NCBI GenBank assembly: GCA_947179485.1
Contig: OX359250.1
Span: 19,202,539-19,266,538 of the forward strand
Source: Allacma fusca
Taxonomy: Eukaryota > Arthropoda > Collembola > Symphypleona > Sminthuridae
Length of the DNA stretch: 64,000 nt
Direction of reading: 5' to 3'
Below the pieces are notes generated by a model. It made no database searches, was not told the DNA's origin, and saw only the letters and a program-made list of their open reading frames with translations. Made by a program: the position numbers and the translations under genes. Below, piece by piece: positions 29,791 to 40,858 of this stretch; position 1 is the first letter of the stretch; each line of letters begins with the position of its first letter.

Positions 29791-29880
29791 GAGGGTAGTG
29801 GAGGGTAGTGGAGGGTAGTGGAGGGTAGTGGAGGGTAGTGGAGTGTAGTGGACGGTAGTGGCGGGTAGTGGAGGGAAGTA
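29791..29880. repeat. 10-bp G-rich minisatellite, nine units
   Basis: Nine units of GAGGGTAGTG lie end to end; the last four carry single or double changes. GGG runs recur every ten bases, so the plus strand could form G-quadruplexes. It follows the 28-bp array directly. Confidence 0.9.
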
Positions 29881-30519
29881 AAGGGAAGTGGTTTTGAAGT
29901 GGACTGGAAGTGGAGGGGAATTGTGGGGTAGTGGAGGTGAACTCCACTCCACTTATATGATATACTGCAAAGGGGAATTATGGCCGGGTTTCACTTTAGA
30001 GTATGTAGCGGGAGCGCTATAGCCGGTTTTCATTTTAGGCATTTTAAATTATAGCCGGTTAGGAAGTTTAGCCGACGATATGTAAGTACATCATAGGGCA
30101 ACACTCAATAATCCAGTTTATGCGTATGTACAAGTGGTTAAATATGGAGTGAATATATCGTATCGACAACATAAATACAGATGCGTCATGATGGAGGGAT
30201 TACTTTTTGGGGAATTTTGTTGAAGGATTTATAAATGTGTACGTAAAAACTTGAATTTCATTGAAATAGCGAAAATCAAAATTTCATCGACTTTCAAAAA
30301 CCCAAAATCCTTATGGGATTTAACATTAACATTTTTTGAAAAGACAGGTACCCACCTGTGGTATCGTTTTAAATTTTGAAACTTTGGTGACGTGTCCTAG
30401 GAGAACGGGGCAAAATGCACTCGAGTTACATGAGTTTTGAAACATACTAGGTGAGCACTAAAACGTGTGCTATGCTTTGTTTGAACCGGCTTGTACCATC
30501 CCAAAATCTTACCTTGTGA

Positions 30520-31496
30520 GAGCGAGTCTCGAAGTGACCTCATCCATTCATTCGCCTCTGCTCTGCACCAAATCTGCTCTCACCTCTATTCGTTACCGTG
30601 TAGCTTCAATGTCAATTTATTATAGTAAATTGAACTTAGGAATCCTTTACAATGATAGTTAGAGCTTAGAGCTATTTGGAATCCCAGTAATGAGAGTGTG
30701 GTCAATGATTTATGGTTTTTATATTTTTAGTGTTTGTATTTACTTTGATTTTAGATGGCCTCAATTAAATACAGATCAGGAAAATTATAATTTCCGTAGC
30801 GTAGCATTTGTAAATTTTTTTGTGTATTCCTAAACCAAAAGTTGTAATAGCCATTTGATTCCCAGCACTGTAATTTACGTCCTCACCTTCAAAGTTGTAG
30901 GAAGTCTTGTGTTAACCTTTCCTAATCTTGTTAGTATGTCATATGCATATGTAAGACGAGGAGTGTAGCATATAGTGGAGTGAAAGGGAATAGTAGCAAG
31001 GTTGTAGGGATCTTGCATTACATCATGCCGGAAACAAACTTGAATGGTAGATCCAAAATGAAAATTCTTTATTACTTATTTCCTTTTGGAACAAATTATT
31101 AATTATGACAAGTTATTGCTACAAACTTTAAGGAGCGTCAAGAAGTCGCAAAAATCCTTGCCTATATAGTTATAAACACCCTGAGCTGGTAGTTAAATGT
31201 AGAAAAGCACCTGCAAATCTCATCACAGAAATGGTGTCATCACTTTTTTCCATTGGCCCGGTAATTTTAGGGTTATTCATAATTTAAATCCAAATTAAAT
31301 TACTCGTATAATTATATCACCAATACTAACAATAAGGCGTCATAAGATCATATGTAAATGAATCCAATGTCCCTGACATTTTGGGATGAATTTAAAATAA
31401 AGGAATAAAATTAAGAATAAACTGAGAGGTTCTTGTTCCTGGTAATAGAATTGTTGTATATCGAAATACATTCCGACAATATCTGATATTGTCAAA
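30520..31496. other. Intergenic stretch downstream of SCLY
   Basis: No gene is visible. It contains the unique DNA to the right of the foldback element and should include the SCLY 3' UTR near 31400-31496. Confidence 0.4.
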
Positions 31497-33381
31497 TCAA
31501 TTTAAGTCGGTACAGGCGGAGGCAATGCACCGCACAGCGGATTCGATATCATCCAAAGAAGTGTCACGTCCGACACTTAAACGAATGGTTCGCTTGGCTT
31601 GCTCGCTCGTGAGACCCGAGAAAGTTAGTACAGCTGTAGGAGAAAATATATGGATTTAATGAAAATCCTTGATTATCATTTTTTGAGCTGAATAATGTGA
31701 AGACATGACATTGCATGGAAATCTGTACAACAAGTACTTGAGCTATCCAGCTCCTGCTGGGAAGAGTGACAAGCGGCTCCAAGACTAGCACAGATCTTAT
31801 CTCCACATCTTTCCAAAACTTTAGCTCCGGTTAATCCCACAGGAACTGCCACGCTCAGCGTATTTGGTAAACTTGAAGAATTCTCAAAATTGATCTGAAT
31901 GCCTGGGATGTTTTTCTATAATAATTTTTTTTTTCAAATATAGTTTAAATCCGAAGTAACCCTTTTACACGTACGTATGGGATTGATTAAATCGTAGTGA
32001 TTTCGTATGTACTAACCTGCAAATCTAATTGGAGCTTTTTCTTCACCTCTAACATATGCTCTGTAAAGCTGACAAAGTTAGCACAAACCAGATCTGCAGC
32101 TACTCCCAATCCCTCTATCATACCTTATAAGAAACATCATCAAGTTACAAGTGATTTCTGCTGAATTTAACAATTAAAAACTAGTCGAAATCTGTCAGAG
32201 CAATGTAATAGAGACAAAAATATTCGGATGTTAACTTTCATTTAGCTATGAGATGTAACTTACATGTGTTCTCTGTTCCGGATCTAAAATTTCGCTCTTG
32301 ACCTCCACCAAGAAATGCCGGAGTGATTGGGGTTACTTTACCCGCTCCACGGGCGTACAATGCTCCGATACGAGGTCCATAGAACTGATCACCAAATAAA
32401 ACGATTAGAATGTAATACATAATCAAATGTGTTTTAGGATCAAGGAAGTAACGTACTATTAAAGCTAATTGTAAGAGAGTATTTCACATCCTCTGTTTTA
32501 ATTCTTACCTTATGACCTACAATGGTCAAGTAGTCAACATGGAGTTCCTTGACATCTACACTGATTTTTCCTATTGTTTGAGCGGCATCAGTGTGGAAGA
32601 AAATCTGGGGGAGATTCTGTCGCCCCCTGTTGGCATTGATGATTTCCAACTTTTTACCGATCTCTGCTACCGGCATTATGACACCAGTCTCATTATTTGC
32701 ATGCATTATAGTAATTAATTTGGTCTCTCCCCGAATAAATCCTAAAACAGTGTCTGCATCCACAGCCCCCGATTTCTGGTTGATAGGAGCTATCGACAGG
32801 TCTGAAATATCACAATAGTTGTTAAAGTCGAAGGCTCATGAATAAAAGTTTCCCTTCCCTTCTCCCCCTTACAACTGATGGTGTTTGAGTTTAAGGTAAA
32901 ATAAAAAGAAAAGAACAAGTAATGACCTATATTTTGTCGACTGGCCAAATCTAGAAGTACTTTAAACACGGAGCAGTGCTCAATTCTGGACGTGATCACA
33001 TGAGGTAAGGCCTTCCCACGTCGGTCGCTGGAGTTAACTACAGATTCAATGGCCATTTTATTAGCCTGTAAGAAAAATATTTAGTACGTACTGAGATTAA
33101 TACAACGCTACCAAAACTGACTTCTCATTGTTTCTACAAAAATTATTTTATTTTACTTCTGTCCCTCCAGAGGTAAAAATAATGTCTTCAGGCTCTGCAT
33201 TTATGAGTCTGGAAATCTGCTTTCGACTTTCTTCCACAGCTTTCTTAGCTTTCGTTCCATGTGAATATGTGGAGCTTGGATTTCCCCAATTGTCCCTTAG
33301 ACTTGCCGTAATGGCAGATATTACCTCCGGTGCAACTGGAGTGGTCGCATTGTAATCCAAATATATTTGTCCAGCCAGCAT
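31497..33381 (-). CDS. SCLY: Selenocysteine lyase
   Basis: This PLP enzyme splits selenocysteine into alanine and selenide, recycling selenium for selenoprotein synthesis; it belongs to the class V aminotransferase (NifS-like) family. Seven in-phase exons give 399 residues: 33381-33157, 33065-32927, 32801-32509, 32384-32264, 32123-32017, 31915-31738 and 31633-31497. YLDYNATTP is at the N terminus, IIFTSGGTE and HANNETG follow, HTDAAQ holds the PLP-contacting Asp, and GHK holds the PLP lysine (Lys219). [13 protein letters not shown] and [14 protein letters not shown] favour SCLY over NFS1. SLGAACHS supplies the catalytic cysteine (Cys344). There is no mitochondrial presequence, as expected for cytosolic SCLY. 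An in-frame stop just upstream fixes the ATG. An NFS1 identity is less likely. Confidence 0.92.
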
Positions 33382-35202
33382 CTTCCAGAAGCTCAAGTCA
33401 AGGCAGCTCTAAAAGAGTTTATAATTTTGTTAAGAATTTCCGTCATTTCTTTGTCAATGTTGAATTTTCTCCTTACAGAACTTACAGCCTTACAATTTGT
33501 AGTAAGTAAGTATAGTTACACAGTGCAGAACAAATGTGTATACGTACCCGCAAGGCAAGTGTCAAATAGGATATTGCAAAATTACTTGCAGTTGACTGTA
33601 CAAGTAGTTAAGCTGTGGACAATCCCGAATTCAGAAGACTCAACTGTGAATTGTACCGCGACTATAAATTGTTAATAAAAAAATAATTTTGAATTTTTTT
33701 TTGTATAAATATAATGACAAGAAAATTGTATATGCAGGAAGAGAAAGAGCTGCATGGTTGGAATGCTGGAAGCTTTGGCGATCCAGAAATACCGAATGCC
33801 GCGACGTTTACCGCATCCCGCTCCTCCCGACAATTATTGTCTTTACCTCTTTGGTGACCATTGAGCTCACGTTGTTTCCGGTACCGAACGAAAGTGAAAG
33901 CAAGGGAGATGGAAGAAATTAGACTTAAGCCTTGATAATTTAGTTAATGCTAGCTTAAAAGTTGCACAAAACTGCGGCACGCCTAGCTATTAAAATTTTA
34001 TGGTTACTTTTCTCATGCAACAAAAATATTCCTTGTGTTCAAAAGCGTCTCGAGTGCTGTGCTGTTTAAAGTAAAAAAGGATCTTATATAACAGAAATGT
34101 TTACAACTTCCTTACCGCTCATTTACTATAGTACTTATTTGTGTTGCATTTGAATTTTCTATTGCGAGTATATTTTTTGCCCCAATCGCTAAAAAAGGCG
34201 TGACTGGTCATTTATTTATTTGCGTATAGCTCATCTATGATCCCCACGATTGATGATATTTGCTTATGGTCTGGTGACAGGGCCAAGTGAAAACTTTCTG
34301 TGGTGTTTTACTTAACATCTACTTGAGAGTATCTGTATTCAGTTACACTTGAATGCATTCATCAGATTATTTGTCCCCAGCCGGCCAGTCTAATCCAAAA
34401 AAATAATTAATGCTAAATTAAAATATATTAGCTGAATGGCACTTTAATGGTATTAAGTTAAAGTGTAAGCTTTCCAAAGCATTACATTACTTTCTTTAAA
34501 TACATGGCTTAATTTGCACTGTCGTCAATTAACAGGCGCAAATATAGTTACTTACACATACATATATCTATAAAGAATATTATTTGTACTTATATTTTGT
34601 ATGTAATTAAAGTCACAAAGAATATTTTACAGATATTTGAAGTTGAAGCTGCCCTTTCAACGGACTCATTCTGTACGGTGTGATTTCTTTTGATTTTATC
34701 ATGGCATTTTCGTAATATATTATCCCTAATACACATGACATAAGTGAAGACAAAATAAATATCGTTAAGAAGTCAACGTTAGACTTTGATTTATTGCAAA
34801 TAAATAAATTACAGCAATACAAAAGTTATACTACACACATGCGGTAATAAGTGAAATATTCACAAAGTATTTTATTGGTTTCGATATCCGATGTAATTAC
34901 ACTAACTGGTTCGAACGGAAAAATAAAACAAAATAATACACTCGAAGCTAAGATATCAGCTTACCGTTAGTCAACAATTCATTTTGTAATGGTTATTAAA
35001 ATCACTTGCATTTAAAATATACTAAAAAAAGTAGGATCACATTTCTTTAAATGTAAGTATGCATTCATATGAACATATCACACAGAGGGATACATATGGT
35101 ACGCTTGAATTTGAATAATAAATAAGCTACGTATAATGTCTTGTATAATGTAGGCAGCTAATAGAAACGAAAGAACAAGGGCACTTAATTAGGTTACAAA
35201 TG
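33382..35202. other. Intergenic DNA between RECQL4 and SCLY
   Basis: Both neighbours are on the minus strand, so this carries the RECQL4 3' UTR and the SCLY promoter. I see nothing else that can be supported. Confidence 0.4.
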
Positions 35203-38200
35203 TCAACCATACGTGATGATCTCTTCGCTGGCAATTTTTGTTATAATATGAAAATCCACATCTAAGAACCTCCTCCAAAAAGTTCTGTTTCGACACCAAT
35301 CAATGGCAGGAAAACAAGGGCTGTTAATACCTTGAAATATTTTGGCTACGGACCTGCCAGTGAATTTTGTGTCTTTATAGTTCAATATTAAATTCCTGAC
35401 CTCGCGGCGAATGTCGTCTTCCTTTTCTAGCCCTTGTTGAGACTGTAATTAAATATCAAATATTTTTTCCAACAAACTTCAGCGATTACGCAATAAATGT
35501 AAAACAAACGTAGTACTTACAGGTTTCCAACCCGGTGGTACTCCGGAGTTATCTCGGTGAAAGTACTCGTTTATATACGACTTTAAAGCGTCACTACTTT
35601 GTACCACAAAATCGTCACACGCATCTTCGATTGTTGGTGTAGATACACTAAATACAAACAAGGGTTCGCGAACAAGTTAAGACTTAACTTGCGATATTGT
35701 ACAAGGACATGTATTAACAAAACAATAAAGACTCACCTATTCATAGATTGGTATACATTCTGTAGCTGGTACAATTGTCGCCTTTCTTGGCCCGCAGTAA
35801 ATTCGCACAATGAATTAAACACAAGGTCATATTCTTTATCATTCAGATTTCCAGGTGCGTTACAACGAAAAGCTAACTCGTTGAATTCGACCATAAGTCC
35901 AGATTTTCTGAATTTAGTTGGTTTACCTGTTTTACAAAATCCATTATTGAAGAAATTCATTTATTATGCCACTGGCAAAAATTATGAGTTACTCCACAAC
36001 TTTCACCTTGGGAGTTAAACTCGCTTCCAATCCATTCCAAACTTTTCAGCTCGCGTCGAACGACGGCACTGTTCCATCCCACATTTGCAGCCGCTTCAAT
36101 AATATTAAACTCAAGGTATACATCATCATCCTTAAAGGCCTTTTTCTCCTTTTCCAGCGCGATTGCAACTGCTAAGGGAGGGCTCTGCAATAAAGTCAAA
36201 ACTAGATTCTAGCTGCTACAGTTAATGTCCTGATATCCTCTGACTAATTTTGACTATACCTTGAGAGCCATGGCTTTCAGAAGTTTCGAACCACCATAAG
36301 AATGAATTTTGCAAATTTCATAGGTTTTAGGGAGCATATCGATCCATTTGCGCTGTTTATCAACCTCTAAATGGCACAATAGAGTTTCGATGTTCTCTTC
36401 AGGAAGATCTAATTCCTCCACTGTTTTACTTACACTAAATGAGACTTCGTGACCTGGACAGCGGGTGGAAGTTCCTGGTGAAGACGATTCTATTCCTTGA
36501 GAATTTATTTTTTCAACCCGTTTACATTTGCATGCCCTGAATATCAGCTTTATAAGCTTTCGAACGGTGACCCGATCGACGGAATTCGCAAAAATGTGCC
36601 GCTTTAACTCACAGATATCTCTCCCCTGGAACCAACAACAATCATAACATAGTTGAAATTGGTTATAAGAGTATGATACTTCCTCTTGTTTAAAAACTTA
36701 CCTTAACATTATCGAGAAATAAATGACAGTTTGCTTCCAAACCGTCTCTCCCTGATCTGCCAATCTCTTGGACGTATGATTCGAACGTGGAGGGCAAATT
36801 GTAGTGTATTACAGAGCGAATGTCACTTTTATTGATGCCCATACCAAAAGCGATTGTAGCCACAACAATTCGTATGCTTCCTGTGAAGAATTCGACATTA
36901 AAAATTACATTATCATTTGCTGTTATAAGTAGATTACATGCACACGCATATTGCCACTGAAGAGGCAAAATGGTCTAAAGCAGCTAAGTTACAAAAGCAT
37001 GCGCATGGAGACCATTTTGCCTCCTCAGCGTCGATATGTAACATCTATAAAGCTATGAGACATATCTGATGAAAAAATTCTTTGAATAATGAAACTACCT
37101 TGCATAAACTGTTTTTGAATAGTACTTCGTCTCCCTGCTGTTAAGCCAGCATGGTAAGGCTCACAATTATTAGACACGCGTGATTTGCCTCGTTTCGTTA
37201 TTGCTTCAAATTTAGGATTTACCTGGAGTTATAACATTAGCTTTGGTTAACCTTAACTGTAATTGAAAAATATCTTTATCGTATAACGACGCAATAAACT
37301 TACTTTAACGTGAGTGCGTACAACTTCAGCAATTCTGTTGCATTCATCACGCCTGGTACAATATATTATGATAGAATCACAATTCCTGAACCTCTCGCCA
37401 TTTAAAAGTCGAACAAGTGCTACATCTCGCTCAGTGTCCCTGGAAACACTAAGGTTGAGATTATTCGGTATGATTTCCCCCCGAATAATGCTTGCTGGAT
37501 CAACTTGGAGATGATCACAAATCCCTATACATGTCTGTGTGGTTGCAGTAGCTGTTAGTCCCAGTAACGTTTTGATGTTTAATTTCTCCCGTAGAATCTA
37601 TTGTAGGCAAACAATCATCAGAACGATCTACGAACTGAATTCATATTTAACACAGTTCTACAAATTTACATTATGCAACATGAGCTGTCGCCTTGTAGGA
37701 GTACACATAAGTGTAGCCTACTCCACCTTAATCATTATTCTATCACTGGAATTCTGGATTACAAACCTTGCAAACTTGAAGGTACGATGGTCTGAAATTA
37801 TGCGACCATTCAGATACACAATGAACTTCGTCTATACAGGCAAACCCAATTGGTGGTAATTCCTCGATATTTCGGAAAAGTCCAAATAGTCCACCACATA
37901 AAGCTTCAGGAGAGACGAGAAGAATTTGAACTTTATGAGCTTTCACGCTTTGAATTACTACGTCTTTCTTTTTATCAGTCATGTTATAATGCAAGCAAGC
38001 TGCTTTTAAAAACGCGGGCATTCCTTCAACCTGAAATTGTCACGTACGTTAGACACAAACCGGAGACATAACGGAGGAAAAGCATTACGTACAAAATAGT
38101 ATAAATACACAACAACGTTCACCTGGTCCTCCATCAAAGAAACAAGAGGCGAAACGCAGATTGTCAAGGTGCCAGGGTATTTTTTGGAGTACAAATGTGC

Positions 38201-40858
38201 TGGGAGCTGATAGCATAAACTTTTTCCGGAACCGGTAGATAACATCAAAAGTGTAGACTCCCCTTTAAGTACCCGTACTATGGCTTCTTTCTGACCGGCT
38301 CGAAAATCCTTGTAACCAAATAATTTAAGACTCTTCTCGACTTCATCTTCAAGATTTCCTATAATGAATTCATATTAATAAATTAAGGAGAAATTTTTGG
38401 GAAGGACAATTTGTTGATTGCATTCACCGATGTTAAACGTATTTTTGGTACCTTCAACTTCAATGCCACTATCTTCATTGAAGTATGGATCTGTCGTCTT
38501 AGCGTTTGGATTAACTAGCGAATACACGCTGGAGAATGTTGAAGATATAGCGTCCGTAGTCTGAGCCTCACTAGTATCACTTACAGCATTATCTGAAACA
38601 TCTGCGTCTTTTTGGGAGTAAATAACAGTTCGAGTTTCCTGCGACTCTCGAGCAGATTTACTCCAAACCATACGCGTTGCTTCCTCCAACGTTGGCCAAG
38701 GACTATCATCTACTTCTTCGACAGGCTGATCGTCTATAATAACTTTGCCTACAAATAATTAATTTTATTTGTAATTGAAAATTGAAAAATGAGAAAGACG
38801 AAACTGTTATTGAAAACTTTTACATATATCTAACCTTTGATACAAAATCTGGCGTAGTGCCCAATATCTCCACATTTCGTACATGTTAAAGATTTCAGTT
38901 TCGTTTCACGCCCAGCAAGTGATTTCTTTTTCTTCCAGTCCAAACGCTTCATTTTCTGGCCAGTCATCCCTTTTTTACGGCGAACAAAAACCTTTTTGGT
39001 AACATCGATTGAAACGTAATTGTCATTTATACCTTTCGTTTTCTTCGGTTTCCTGTTTTTATCACAAACTCGTTTCAGTCACATACAGTATTAATCAGTT
39101 AGACTATTACCTATTGAAAATTTTTTAACGAACGAAACAGGGAGGACAAGATGTAAACACTTTGACTTACGCTTGTTTTCTTGGCATTCGCTTCGACTTC
39201 CTAGACTGTTTATGAGAGTCATCCGCTCGTGTCAAAGAATCAAAGGCATCGACGACAGCAATTGTATCAGGTACTGTGTTTCTCGGAGTGTCAGAACTAC
39301 TTTCAGATCCGCTTTTACAAGAATTAGGTATTTGAATTCTCCTACGAACTGCTCCCTTTTTCTTAGGGTTTGACTGTTTTATCTCGTCGTCCTCTAGCTC
39401 AAACGCTGTTGAGGTATTGCTGCAAGAATCCAAAGTCTCCTGCATATTTTGATCTACAGGCGAAGTTTGAGTACATAGTCTTGTTGACTTTCGAGTTGGT
39501 GGTGGATCAGGTATTTCTGGTCGGCAGGAGTTCAAACTTATATTTCTCTGTGTGGTCTTCCTGTCAGTTTTGAAAAATTTCTTCTTCTGCTGCTTCTCTG
39601 GACTAGGCGAGAAGGCAAAGGAAAATTTCCTTTTTGCTGGCGACGTTGTTTTAATTTGTTTATTTTCTTTATTGTGCCTGTCCTCTGTAACTGCTTTCGA
39701 GCTCGTGGGTAGTTCCTCAGGTTGATCGCTTGTAGATAGAAGATTCTTGGGAATATTACTACAAGTGAACTGTTCCTTCTTCTTACCATCATCCATTGGA
39801 ATAGCTGCCTTATTAACAAATGACGAAAATGGGAAATAAAGTTCATCTGAAGTATCTTCCGGACCGGTAGAATTTAAAATGTCAAAACATTGTCGAACTT
39901 CTTCAGCAATAGTATTCAGTTCTGAGTTACTAGTTAACGAGCTTCCATCATTTGAAGATATATTGTAATCGTTCAGAGAAGGCGGCTTAGATTTACTTAT
40001 TTCCACACCTAAGGTAGGAGTTCCTCGAAGGGACGAATCACTTGATCCAATGGGTGGTGCATACTGCTCCAAAAAATTTGAATACAATTTATCCGAAACT
40101 TGAACATCGTCTTCACATCCAAAAGAACTATTGCCCAAATTGATGGATTCCAACTCAAATGAACTAGATTCATCCAAGTTTGTTTGATTTGAAGTGAAAC
40201 TCCAATCCGGACACTGACTAACACTCTCAGCCGCGCTCATATCAAGTGTTTCACGGAATGAATCCTTCCCGGATCCTTCCTCAGAAAGAAAAACATTCTG
40301 ACTCTGACTTTCACTGACTTTTTTCTTCCCCTGACTAGACGAAGGCTGCATGAGGAATAGTTTCTTTGACAGGTTCTTCGTGAAAGTCACTTTTGACTGA
40401 GGTGTACTTCTCCCTCTTTTCGAAGCCTTTTCCGCCAGCGGTACAGGATCGTAAGGTTTTACAGACGTAATTGACCGGAATATTTTCTGAGGGGTCGTTG
40501 AATTGTCTTCTTTGACTTTCTTATATCTCCCGTCCTTTCGCATCTGCTCACTCAATGTAGCCAGAACCTTTTTGTATTTGCAATACTTGTCATAAGAATG
40601 CTTGATGTTCTTCGGCGCTTGTCGTAAGTCCATCTTTAAAGTACAAATTACATAATAATTCAGCGATTTTTTGTGGGATACGTAATCCAACAAAATTAAT
40701 GTGCTACTCCGAACCAAATGACAATTCCCCCAGCATACCTTCTCAGGTTTCCGTCCTTCCGTCTTGATAAAGGCACTCTCCCACTGAAGGACCACCTTTT
40801 TGTACCCATTGTAGCTGATTTCAATTTTTTTGTAACTCCTTTCTAAATCAAAGTCCAT
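35203..40858 (-). CDS. RECQL4: ATP-dependent DNA helicase RecQ4
   Basis: This 3'-5' helicase acts in replication initiation and genome stability. Fourteen in-phase exons give 1439 residues: 40858-40739, 40633-39171, 39052-38835, 38748-38428, 38358-38123, 38030-37767, 37597-37304, 37222-37099, 36880-36702, 36625-36260, 36184-36007, 35926-35737, 35647-35521 and 35442-35203. An Sld2-like motif spans the first splice junction ([15 protein letters not shown] then [13 protein letters not shown]). A Ser/Lys-rich disordered region follows, then a CCHC zinc knuckle [14 protein letters not shown] (585-598). The helicase core has STGSGKS (748-754), DEVH (853-856, DEAH in human) and [21 protein letters not shown] is motif VI. 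The Cys-rich R4ZBD region and the [18 protein letters not shown] terminus are RECQL4-specific. Human RECQL4 is 1208 residues and Drosophila RecQ4 longer; the extra length is in the disordered region. Confidence 0.95.

Larger units (their letters stand above)
28334..30516. mobile_element. Foldback-type DNA transposon with 430-bp inverted ends
   Basis: Bases 28334-28763 are repeated as the reverse complement at about 30087-30516 with only scattered mismatches. Both outer ends read CAAGGTAAGATTTTGGG. A 3-bp TGA occurs on both flanks (28331-28333 and 30517-30519) and may be the target duplication. The 2183-bp element encodes no recognisable transposase. Its interior holds repeated AATCCCTCCA motifs, a smaller inverted repeat and two minisatellites. 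The closeness of the arms suggests either recent insertion or ongoing homogenisation. Superfamily is unknown: a 3-bp duplication could fit PIF/Harbinger-like elements, but the evidence is thin. Confidence 0.8.

Noticed and set aside
29714..29952. Two Thr/Leu/Pro-rich frames on the minus strand
   Set aside because: They are translations of the GAGGGTAGTG minisatellite.
39173..39846. Several small frames antisense or out of frame to RECQL4 exon 2
   Set aside because: Shadows of the long, low-stop Ser/Lys-rich coding exon.
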